DNA from: Phyllobacterium sp. T1293
GTDB taxonomy: Bacteria; Pseudomonadota; Alphaproteobacteria; Rhizobiales; Rhizobiaceae
Reading direction: 5' to 3'
DNA length: 64,000 nucleotides
Assembly (NCBI RefSeq): GCF_020731415.2
Contig: NZ_CP088273.1
Location: forward strand, 1,927,001 to 1,991,000
Shown piece by piece: positions 1 through 7,119 of the stretch (position 1 is its first letter; every line of letters begins with the position of its first letter). A program made the position numbers and the translations under genes. The notes beneath the pieces are model-generated. The model made no database searches. It had not been told where the DNA came from and was given only the letters and a program-made list of their open reading frames with translations.

Positions 1-1237
1 GGTTTATCTGCAATGCCGAGGCCGCCTCATATCGCAGCGTTCCGCCATCCAAGGTGAGTGACGTCAGGTTGGAATTGCCTGTTATGTTCCACACCGCATT
101 GTTTTGCAGAGTGAGATTGGCGAAGGATTTGGCATCCACCACCGCTGTGCCTGTTAGCTTGGAGGCAGCGTCGGCCGTCAGATTGAGAGCGCCGCCATCT
201 TTAACACTCAACAGCCCGCTCGCCCCACTGATCGTTGATCCGGTGAGATCCGCCTTCAAGATTACACTAGGGCCCGTTACAGTAATGCCGACGCCTTTGT
301 CCGATCGCAGCGTCGCATTGGTGATGGTGGCAGTGCTGGTGTTCATCGCCTTGCTAGAAGATAGCGCATGCAACGCCGCAGCCTTGTCGCCTAACGCAGT
401 GACTGAACCGCCGGTGATCGTTAGCTTGCTGCCATCCGATACTATTGCACCATGTGCTTCGGCACCGCTTGTTGACAGCTCGACATTATTAGCCGTCACC
501 GTGCTGTCTTTACCCAAGGACATCAGACCGAAAGCACCCTTGCCTTTTGTGGTCAGCTTTCCGCCGGTCAGCTCAACCGAGCCTCCATCTTGCGCCGTAG
601 CCCCGGCTGCTTCGTCTCCCTTGGTTAAAATGGTGAGTTTCTTCCCCGAAATGTGCGACAGGGCGCCCGATGAGAGAAGCGCTCTTGCACCCTTTCCCGA
701 TGTATTGACCGTGGTGCCTTCGAACAATGTGATCTTTCCACCCTTCTCAGCCCACACCGCGGTGGCGTCGTCACCGCCAGTGATGATTGTCAGCGGCGCG
801 GCACTGGTGATGACGCCCTTCTTGTTGCGGGCGATTAACGCGCTTCCGGCACCCCCCTTAACTTTGCCAGTGTCGTGGGTTCCGTTTGCGGTTTTTGCTG
901 TGTCGTCGGCAATCACGTTGACCGACGGGAGTTGGACCTTGCCATCGCCAGCCGCGACAATGTTGCCACCACCATTGTTTTCAAGCTGCGGACTATTTGT
1001 ATTCGTATTTGTAGTTGTAGTTGTATTTGTCTTTTTAAGCTGCGGATTTACATTCAAGAATGGATTCCCTTGATAGTTCGACGTCTTGCCCTTCGCCGGT
1101 TCTCCCCCCTCACTGGAATAGGCAGCCGTGAGCAGCAGCGCTACACAGACGCCGCGCAGGAGATGGTTGCGAAATCTGGAATGGCAACGGGAATTTGGGC
1201 GCACAGGGGCAGCCGCAGCTTTGGCGTGAAAAGACAT
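1..1237 (-). CDS. Autotransporter passenger domain, N-terminal part (runs off left edge)
   Basis: The minus-strand frame from the ATG at 1237 stays open to the window edge (412 codons), so the gene is partial and its C-terminal barrel, if present, lies outside. The N-terminus is a long signal peptide: about 26 basic/polar residues beginning MSFHAK, then a hydrophobic core near residues 27-40. A Thr/Asn tract follows (about residues 70-81). The rest is Gly/Ser/Thr-rich with short repeating strands (motifs such as GGSVELTGGKLT and GSKLTITGGSV), as in pertactin-type beta-helix passengers. It should be exported by a type V route to the cell surface. The start and leader match those of the autotransporter at 1520-4060, so the two are probably paralogues. 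The missing barrel is the main uncertainty. Confidence 0.8.
   Translation of the reverse strand, partial: MSFHAKAAAAPVRPNSRCHSRFRNHLLRGVCVALLLTAAYSSEGGEPAKGKTSNYQGNPFLNVNPQLKKTNTTTTTNTNTNSPQLENNGGGNIVAAGDGKVQLPSVNVIADDTAKTANGTHDTGKVKGGAGSALIARNKKGVITSAAPLTIITGGDDATAVWAEKGGKITLFEGTTVNTSGKGARALLSSGALSHISGKKLTILTKGDEAAGATAQDGGSVELTGGKLTTKGKGAFGLMSLGKDSTVTANNVELSTSGAEAHGAIVSDGSKLTITGGSVTALGDKAAALHALSSSKAMNTSTATITNATLRSDKGVGITVTGPSVILKADLTGSTISGASGLLSVKDGGALNLTADAASKLTGTAVVDAKSFANLTLQNNAVWNITGNSNLTSLTLDGGTLRYEAASALQIN
994..1030. repeat. 6-bp tandem repeat inside the autotransporter gene
   Basis: About six degenerate copies of a TTTGTA/GTTGTA hexamer. On the minus strand they encode alternating Thr and Asn just after the signal peptide of the left-edge autotransporter. 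The unit is a multiple of three, so gain or loss of copies would change linker length without a frameshift. AAGCTGCGGA occurs on both sides of the tract and encodes a Pro-Gln-Leu motif on each side. Confidence 0.7.
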
Positions 1238-1318
1238 AAAATATGGTTCCCAACATAGGTGACAGATGAAAAACAAAGGACGTTGAAATACGAATCAATA
1301 TGATTTTTAATACCACCG

Positions 1319-1347
1319 TTAGAATCGAATATATTGTGCTGCGTCAA
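1319..1347 (-). promoter_or_regulatory. Candidate promoter of the left-edge autotransporter
   Basis: On the minus strand TTGACG (1347-1342) is followed after 17 bp by TTCTAA (1324-1319), about 80 nt before the ATG. The -35 is good and the -10 weak; this is a guess from spacing only. Confidence 0.25.
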
Positions 1348-1470
1348 TGACTTATTGAATATCCGCATAGGATTTTAGTCGTACAAGACATAAGGCTAAC
1401 GCCTCTTGACCCTGAATATCCGGCTGAGGACACTGCCCGGTAAACTGGTGGTAAAACCTGTTTCACGCAT

Positions 1471-1500
1471 AAAAAACCCGCCGGAGTTTCCCCGGCGGGC
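1471..1500 (-). terminator. Rho-independent terminator of the second autotransporter
   Basis: On the minus strand a GC-rich stem (CCGCCGG pairing with CCGGCGG) with a short GGAAACT-type loop is followed by a run of six T. It lies 19 bp after the stop codon of the 846-aa autotransporter. Confidence 0.9.
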
Positions 1501-1519
1501 GGCATTTCAGCATGGGTCC

Positions 1520-4060
1520 TTAGAACCGGATCGTCAGATCAGCCTTGAGGGCATTGTCGTGGTTCCGGTCGGAAAACTGGCCAGCATAGCTGACACCGAT
1601 GCTGGTGGCGTTGCCGATGTCAAAGTCGAGGCCAGCTTCGATAAGCGCTGCATCCCGGGCCGTGCCCAGACCCTTGATCGAGAAGGCGCGGCCGCTTGCA
1701 AAGGCCATGGATGCATCGGGCGCCGTATCGCCAAAAGCATGTTTCCAGCCCGCCATGCCACGGGCAGTGACCATGGTCTTTTCGCTTAAAGCGAAGCTGT
1801 AGGAGGTGCGCAGCCCAAGGGTGGTCGTGGTCAGATCTGTCGTGGCCGACGCGCCTGACAGGGCAGCAACCCCGCCGGTTTCCCTGAAATCATCGGCTTT
1901 CAGGTGGGTATAGGCCACGCCAGCAAAAGGCTCGAACATCACAAAAGGTGTATCAATGCGATAAGCGGCCTCGCCAAAGACCTGCAACGCATTGGCGGCG
2001 TAGGATGCGCTGTCGGTTTCAGCCATCCGGCCAAAACGGATTTTGCGGTTGGTATCGATGGCATGATGGGCAAAGCTGGTGCCAAAGCTCAAGGTCAGCG
2101 CGTCCATTTTCGTGCCGCCATAGACACCCAGCTGATAACTATCGGCGGAGGCGGACGAACCGGCACCATGCAGCGATGTGTTGCCATAGGCAGCCAGCAC
2201 ACCCAGCCGCCATTTTTCCCCAATCCTGCCATCCACGCCGGTGACAATGCCACCAATGTTGCGGCTATAGGCAGCGGCATTGCCATCGCTCTGCGCATGG
2301 CCCCATGAACCATAGGCATGGCCCCAGATATCCGTGGTGGGAACAGCCGAATTGAACCCAACCGCCGGGCCCTTGACCGTGCGTTCCGTCAGCGCGGCGT
2401 GATAACCTGAGGCATCGGTGAATGCCGCCCTGATCCGGCTATTGGCCGCATCGCGGATAAAGCGGCCATCTTCGGCCAGAACGCTGCGCACCGAGGCATA
2501 AATATCACCCGACGGCGCATCATAGTTCAAAACCTCATTTTTGCTGGAAAAGAGCACAGCGCCCAGCAGTGGATTGCCAAGGTCAAGCTGCTTTATGGCT
2601 TCGCCTACACTCTTCTGGTTGGGTGAGGTTGCATCTGCGAGAACAATATTTTTAACCTTTGCCTCAATACGCTGCATTTTCGACTGATCTGTTTCAGGCT
2701 TTGTGCCGCCATCCGGATGACCGCCGGGTTGCGGCTGTTGATCCGTCGTCCCTTCCAATGGCTTGCCGGTGTCCGGATCAATCAAATCAAAGCCAACAGC
2801 CACAGCACTCCCATCGGCAGCATAGGTCAGGGATGGAGAGATATAATTATATTGTGGGGTGATGGTTTCAAAAGCGCCGTTGATGCGCTTGTCCGACGTC
2901 AAAATCGTATAGTGTCCGAGAAACAAATCCTGCATCTGCTGCTCGCTCATGGGCGCTTCCTGACCGGCAAACCGCAGATTTACGCGGCCGCCCGAAAGTG
3001 TGACATCGCCCGCAACGGCCAAACGATCCGAAAGGCTTTTATCCGGAGCAATTTCAACATCGAAAAAACTGCCCCGGTCAAACGTCGCATTACCCGTCAC
3101 ATGCAGCGTGCCGACCGGATCTCCCGGAGCAACCGTGCCACCGGTATGCGCTGTCAGATCGTGTACCGTGCCATTGCCCAGAAGCAAACCGCCGGCGTGG
3201 ACAGTAACATCCTGGCTGTTTCCGCCAATGAAGGCTGTGCCGCCATTAACGGTAACATTGCCGCTCACACCGCCGGAATGAACGCTCAATAGAGTGTCGT
3301 CATGGACCTGAATGTCGCCGCTGGTGCCATAAATGAGCGCGCTTCCGCGATGCAGCACCACATCTTCAACCGTCCCTTTGGCACCAACACGCATCTGCCC
3401 GCCGCTGATTGAGACGTGCCCGGCCTTTCCATCGACAAAGGCATCGCCGCTATTCACGGTCAGAGCGCCGATCTCGCCCTCATCCTTGACATGCAAAAGC
3501 CCGCCAGTGTTGACAAATGTATCGCCGCTTAGACCGTAAATGTAAGCATGGCCGCCATCCACGAGCAGATCATGCGTTTCGCCCTGTTCGCCGACAGTCA
3601 GAATTGCGCCTTTCCCAACCGCAACATTGCCGGTCTCCCCGTCGACCCAGGCAGCTCCATTGTTCGGCGTCAGATCTCCGTGCATATCCCCATTGTCTAC
3701 CAGCACATGGCCGTTGCCCTCCACGGTGATGTTGCCACTTGGGGCGTCCAATAGTTTAAGCCCGCCGCTGAACCTGACATTCTCAAACATTTTCATTTCC
3801 CCGGGAGCCACCGGGCCGTCCGTGTCATCAGAACGTTGAGACCCGATGAGCATATTTTGCTCAACGACTTCTATTGATTGCAGCTCCGCATCGTTGCCCG
3901 GATTTGCCGCATCCGATGATGGGATTTCCTGCGCCTTTACGGCGCTGAAACCCGCAGTCACGATCAATGCGGCGCAGGCGCTTTTCAACAACTGATTGCG
4001 TAAGGTTGCGGTAAGGCTGTGACGTGCGGATACACCCGCACTTTTGGCGTGAAAATACAT
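1520..4060 (-). CDS. Autotransporter (pertactin-like passenger plus C-terminal beta-barrel)
   Basis: A complete 846-aa type V secreted protein. Residues 1-43 form an extended signal peptide (start MYFHAK, hydrophobic core about 27-40, likely cleavage near VKA-QE). Residues about 75-320 are repeating Gly-rich strands of roughly 20 residues (GGLLHVKDEG, NGGTAFIGGN), which suggest a beta-helix. A pertactin-like segment follows (GNATFDRGSFFDVEI). The last 270 or so residues are an autotransporter barrel with alternating aromatic strands (WGHAYGSWGHAQ, SYQLGVYGG) and a C-terminal Phe, the signature recognised by the BAM machinery. It has its own terminator. Expected role is a surface adhesin or similar; the ligand cannot be told from sequence. 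Confidence 0.92.
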   Translation of the reverse strand: MYFHAKSAGVSARHSLTATLRNQLLKSACAALIVTAGFSAVKAQEIPSSDAANPGNDAELQSIEVVEQNMLIGSQRSDDTDGPVAPGEMKMFENVRFSGGLKLLDAPSGNITVEGNGHVLVDNGDMHGDLTPNNGAAWVDGETGNVAVGKGAILTVGEQGETHDLLVDGGHAYIYGLSGDTFVNTGGLLHVKDEGEIGALTVNSGDAFVDGKAGHVSISGGQMRVGAKGTVEDVVLHRGSALIYGTSGDIQVHDDTLLSVHSGGVSGNVTVNGGTAFIGGNSQDVTVHAGGLLLGNGTVHDLTAHTGGTVAPGDPVGTLHVTGNATFDRGSFFDVEIAPDKSLSDRLAVAGDVTLSGGRVNLRFAGQEAPMSEQQMQDLFLGHYTILTSDKRINGAFETITPQYNYISPSLTYAADGSAVAVGFDLIDPDTGKPLEGTTDQQPQPGGHPDGGTKPETDQSKMQRIEAKVKNIVLADATSPNQKSVGEAIKQLDLGNPLLGAVLFSSKNEVLNYDAPSGDIYASVRSVLAEDGRFIRDAANSRIRAAFTDASGYHAALTERTVKGPAVGFNSAVPTTDIWGHAYGSWGHAQSDGNAAAYSRNIGGIVTGVDGRIGEKWRLGVLAAYGNTSLHGAGSSASADSYQLGVYGGTKMDALTLSFGTSFAHHAIDTNRKIRFGRMAETDSASYAANALQVFGEAAYRIDTPFVMFEPFAGVAYTHLKADDFRETGGVAALSGASATTDLTTTTLGLRTSYSFALSEKTMVTARGMAGWKHAFGDTAPDASMAFASGRAFSIKGLGTARDAALIEAGLDFDIGNATSIGVSYAGQFSDRNHDNALKADLTIRF

Positions 4061-4435
4061 TGAAATATCGTCCCTAATATTCGTTGCTGTTCAAAAAAGA
4101 TGGCGACAGGCCAATCGGTATTCGTGCGTACTACTATAGTTCAAAGAGACGATAATTGCCGTGAATGCGCAATCGGTGAATCTACCTAGTACAACCTGCG
4201 GTCATGGTTGCCGCGAGAAGATGGTGAGAGGTTCTCGTTTATTTACAGATGCTTAGAAATATTATTGGGACAATGCGCTGTATAGGATTGGCGTAATACC
4301 GGTGGGCTTTTACAGCGCACGGTACTATTCAAACGAGATCAGATGACCGGGGCCTGTCATCACCGGGCGGGATAGCGCAAGCAGATCTGGTCGGAATTTC
4401 GCCCCGACGAACCCTATCGCGCGGGCGAGCCTCAC
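4061..4435. other. Non-coding stretch upstream of the autotransporter, with a 9-bp inverted repeat
   Basis: No convincing gene. It must contain the promoter of the 1520-4060 autotransporter. One clear structure is TGCGCTGTA (4274-4282) facing TACAGCGCA (4311-4319), a perfect 9-bp inverted repeat with a 28-nt loop and no T-run. The sequence just before the ATG (GGGACGATATTTCA) resembles that before the first autotransporter. Confidence 0.5.
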
Positions 4436-4639
4436 TCAGCTTGGTTGCGGTGTCGGATCAAAAAACCGGCTGCCCGGCTTGTCCTTGTCACGGGTGCGAT
4501 TGTCTTTCGCAACGCGCTCATAGCGCACGCCCGGAAAAATCATGATCTGCGCGGGTGCGGTCCGCGGTTCGGATTTGGTTGCCATGCGCTGGCGCATGGC
4601 GCTGCTTGGAAAACTGATGACAAAACCCATTTCATCCAT
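4436..4639 (-). CDS. Small conserved-type protein with FPGVRYER motif
   Basis: A 67-aa reading frame whose central part reads IMIFPGVRYER. From memory, small proteins with a (F)xGVRYER motif occur next to DUF2336 genes in Rhizobiales, and a DUF2336 gene lies divergently at 4863. Function is unknown; there is no signal peptide or membrane segment. The start is uncertain: ATGs at 4639, 4597 and 4585 are possible, and the only good ribosome site (AAGGAG) is about 17 nt before 4639. The C-terminal 20 residues are very polar and basic. It could be 49-67 residues long. Confidence 0.5.
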   Translation of the reverse strand: MDEMGFVISFPSSAMRQRMATKSEPRTAPAQIMIFPGVRYERVAKDNRTRDKDKPGSRFFDPTPQPS

Positions 4640-4804
4640 CCGTCTGCTCTGTTGATCTCCTTGATACGCAACGCTTCATGCTTGCTGCCATCTGGCCAGG
4701 GCGCTGATAACGCGGCAGCCCCGCCACCCCTTTGGGGTGCTGATCGATCCCGATCAGCTCGCGCGCGTTTATTTCGCGCATAATTTCATTAGACACCCCG
4801 ATGG

Positions 4805-4819
4805 TTAACGGGTTGCTAA
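4805..4819. promoter_or_regulatory. CtrA-box-like sequence
   Basis: TTAA-N7-CTAA differs by one base from the alphaproteobacterial CtrA consensus TTAA-N7-TTAA. It sits 44 bp before the DUF2336 start. A single near match is weak evidence. Confidence 0.25.
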
Positions 4820-4862
4820 CGCTTCGTGGCTAATTTTAGCCATGGTTTGATAGCGTCCTTGA

Positions 4863-5855
4863 GTGTTCGAGTGGAGTGTGTTCGTGAAGTATCCTGAGTT
4901 TCGGGCACTTGAAGACCGCAATGGCGGCAGCAAGGCTGACGATCTCCTGACCGCGTCCATCACCGCCTTCTGCTGCGTCGCAAGACCGGCAAAGAGCGAT
5001 GCCCGTCAGCTTGAGGATCTTGCCGTTCCGCTTCTCGCCCTCGCCTCGCCGCGCGTGCGCCGTCATGCGGCCGCCGCCCTTTCCGAAATGCCCCACGCGC
5101 CGAAACGTCTGATTCTCGCGCTTGCTGCGGATGATGTGGATATTTCCGCGCCATTGCTGCTGCGCTCGCCGGTTTTGAAACCGGCTGATCTCATCGGCCT
5201 TATCCAGCAAAAAGGCATCGGCCATGCCCGCGCCATTGCGCGGCGGCAGATCGAGGATGCTGCGCTTCTGCAAACCCTGCGTCATTTTCACGACCCGGCC
5301 ATTGACCGCGCCCTGGCGCTGCAGACCGGATTGCCCGTCAGCCAAGAGGAAGAGCCTTTGGACCGTGTGGAAACAGAATCGCCGCGCCTGCGCGAAACCC
5401 GTGAGGCACTGCGCGCCCTGATGCGCGATACGGATGCCGGGCTTTCCACGGATCAGGCGCTGGCGGACCATTTGATTGATGCTGCACTTCTCGACCAAAC
5501 ACACTTCTTCCGTGGCGAATTCGCCAAGGCGCTCGATCTCGACAATGAAACGGCTGAGCGTATCATCGGCCATAGCCTGAATGCGGAGCTGACAATTGCG
5601 CTGGCCTCGCTGGGCCTATCAGCGGAAGCGGCGCATCTGGTGCTGACAGGGCTTTTCGGCCTCGTACACAAGGATCTGCACTCGCTGCGCCTCTTCGTCC
5701 AATCCTACCGGCAGATCGATCAGGACAAGGCGCAGGCGACCATCAATCGCTGGAAGACCGAGGAAAACTCGCAAAAGCTGCGGCAGAAATTGCGGGAAAT
5801 GGCGGCGGATTTCGAGCGTGGCGGCACCGGGTCATCAACGCGCAAAGTATCCTGA
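4863..5855 (+). CDS. DUF2336 family protein
   Basis: 330-aa soluble protein, all-alpha in appearance, of the DUF2336 family found across Alphaproteobacteria. Visible features are HEAT-like helical pairs in the first 150 residues (VRRHAAAALSEMPHAPKRL, PVLKPADLIGLIQ), a polar linker near 165-175, and a helical C-terminal half ending in a charged, probably coiled segment (WKTEENSQKLRQKLREMAADFE). No catalytic motif is evident and the function is not known. The start is ambiguous because GTG codons occur at 4863, 4878 and 4884 and none has a strong ribosome site. It converges on the DUF1491 gene, with 6 bp between the stop codons. Confidence 0.85.
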   Translation: MFEWSVFVKYPEFRALEDRNGGSKADDLLTASITAFCCVARPAKSDARQLEDLAVPLLALASPRVRRHAAAALSEMPHAPKRLILALAADDVDISAPLLLRSPVLKPADLIGLIQQKGIGHARAIARRQIEDAALLQTLRHFHDPAIDRALALQTGLPVSQEEEPLDRVETESPRLRETREALRALMRDTDAGLSTDQALADHLIDAALLDQTHFFRGEFAKALDLDNETAERIIGHSLNAELTIALASLGLSAEAAHLVLTGLFGLVHKDLHSLRLFVQSYRQIDQDKAQATINRWKTEENSQKLRQKLREMAADFERGGTGSSTRKVS

Positions 5856-5861
5856 TCGCAA

Positions 5862-6209
5862 TCAGTCCTTGGCGAGCGGAAACAGTTCGCTACGCTCGCC
5901 GCGATAATCCTCAATCTCGATAATCCACAAATCCCGATCCCAGCGCTTTTGCTTTTCCAGATCGGCGTCGACGTCGCTTTCGGCAGTGGATGATTTCAAC
6001 GGGGTGAACTGCCGCTCATCCGGCTTTGCCTCGTCATAGACCATTTGCGGCGCCGGACCGAACAGGTCATAGGTGCCGTCAGGATTGCGGAGTTTGATGA
6101 AGATCGCGCCAGCTTCACTCGCGCCTTTATTGCTGAGGGCGGCAAAAGCACCCGTGCCATTGATACGGCGCACCAGTGCGGAAACCCAGAACTCCGATGT
6201 CAGACGCAT
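5862..6209 (-). CDS. DUF1491 family protein
   Basis: 115-aa protein matching the DUF1491 pattern: an N-terminal MRLTSEFWVSALVRR-type start, a central AGAIFIKL segment, a LFGPAPQ motif around residue 50, and a C-terminal segment with WDRDLWIIEIED. The family is alphaproteobacterial and has no known function. GGAGA lies about 8 nt before the ATG. It is the last gene of the kinase / peptidoglycan-binding / DUF1491 operon, 25 bp after the preceding stop, so co-expression with those two genes is likely. Confidence 0.88.
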   Translation of the reverse strand: MRLTSEFWVSALVRRINGTGAFAALSNKGASEAGAIFIKLRNPDGTYDLFGPAPQMVYDEAKPDERQFTPLKSSTAESDVDADLEKQKRWDRDLWIIEIEDYRGERSELFPLAKD

Positions 6210-6234
6210 TGCACTTCTCCAGTAACCACCCCGA

Positions 6235-7119
6235 TCAATTGATCAGGCCGATTTCCTGCATTTTGGCAAATAGTTTCGCATCCGGCTGGCCAGTAACCGG
6301 CAGCTTGAACAGGGTCTGGAACTCCTTGATGGCGTTCTTCGTATTGGCACCAACCTTGCCGCTGATCTCTACCTTGTCATTGCCGAAGGCGCGCAGGCCA
6401 GCCTGAATACGGACGATCTCCGCCGGAGCAAGATTGCTTGCGGGTTGCTCGGCCGTATTTGCTGGCATCTTGTCGTCAGATCTGGCTGAGACGGTCTGAA
6501 CGGTTGACTTCTCCTGACCATGATCAGGCTTGGCCGCCGGTATGGCGATGCTGGCAGTGGTGTCGCTGGCATTGCCGACAGCGGGCTGGGTCTCGATCCC
6601 CATTTCCGCCGATGCCTTGCGGTAGGCCTCGATGGCGGCGCGGGTTCCCTTGCCCGCAAGGCCGTCCACGGCACCGTTGTAGAAGCCGAGCGCCAGCAAT
6701 TTCTGCTGCATCTTCGCCACTTCCGGATCACCGCCGGGTGCCAAAACAGGGTCGCCATTGATGGCCGCAGCTACAGGATCAGGATTGGCCTGCGGCACGG
6801 GCACCGAATTGACTTTTCGTATAGGCGCGTCAACAGAACTCTGCTTTTGCGGGGTACCGAATACGGTGCCGTCATGCTTGATCGGCTTGAACACCAGTTC
6901 CGGACGGGTGCGGAAGAATACTCCGTCATGGCCCTGCGGCTGATACCACAGCGCATTGGCCGATATGAAACCAAGGGTTACAAGAAAGGCTGTTGCACCC
7001 CCTGTGATAGTCGGATTGCGGGCAATCAGCCCGCCGATTCCAATGGCAATAGCAGCCATACGGCCGCGCTTGGGGGCGCGGCGCTTTTTGCTGTCAGGCC
7101 GATTTACGGGCTTCCGCAT
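6235..7119 (-). CDS. Membrane-anchored peptidoglycan-binding protein
   Basis: 294-aa protein. It has a short basic cytoplasmic tail (KKRRAPKRGR), one membrane segment at about residues 25-50, and a mostly Pro/Ala-rich periplasmic part. Two peptidoglycan-binding (PG_binding_1) repeats are visible: about 130-180 (VAKMQQKLLALGFYNG, then DGLAGKGTRAAIEAY) and at the C-terminus (EIVRIQAGLRAFG, then GANTKNAIKEFQ). It probably anchors to or senses the cell wall. The start at 7119 is chosen for its GGGAGG ribosome site. The first 26 bp overlap the end of the upstream kinase gene, which points to translational coupling and a shared role. Confidence 0.88.
   Translation of the reverse strand: MRKPVNRPDSKKRRAPKRGRMAAIAIGIGGLIARNPTITGGATAFLVTLGFISANALWYQPQGHDGVFFRTRPELVFKPIKHDGTVFGTPQKQSSVDAPIRKVNSVPVPQANPDPVAAAINGDPVLAPGGDPEVAKMQQKLLALGFYNGAVDGLAGKGTRAAIEAYRKASAEMGIETQPAVGNASDTTASIAIPAAKPDHGQEKSTVQTVSARSDDKMPANTAEQPASNLAPAEIVRIQAGLRAFGNDKVEISGKVGANTKNAIKEFQTLFKLPVTGQPDAKLFAKMQEIGLIN

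Noticed and set aside
54..1073. Long plus-strand reading frame of 339 codons
   Set aside because: It is the reverse shadow of the autotransporter passenger on the minus strand. The minus-strand frame has a signal peptide, domain-like repeats and runs to the window edge without a stop.
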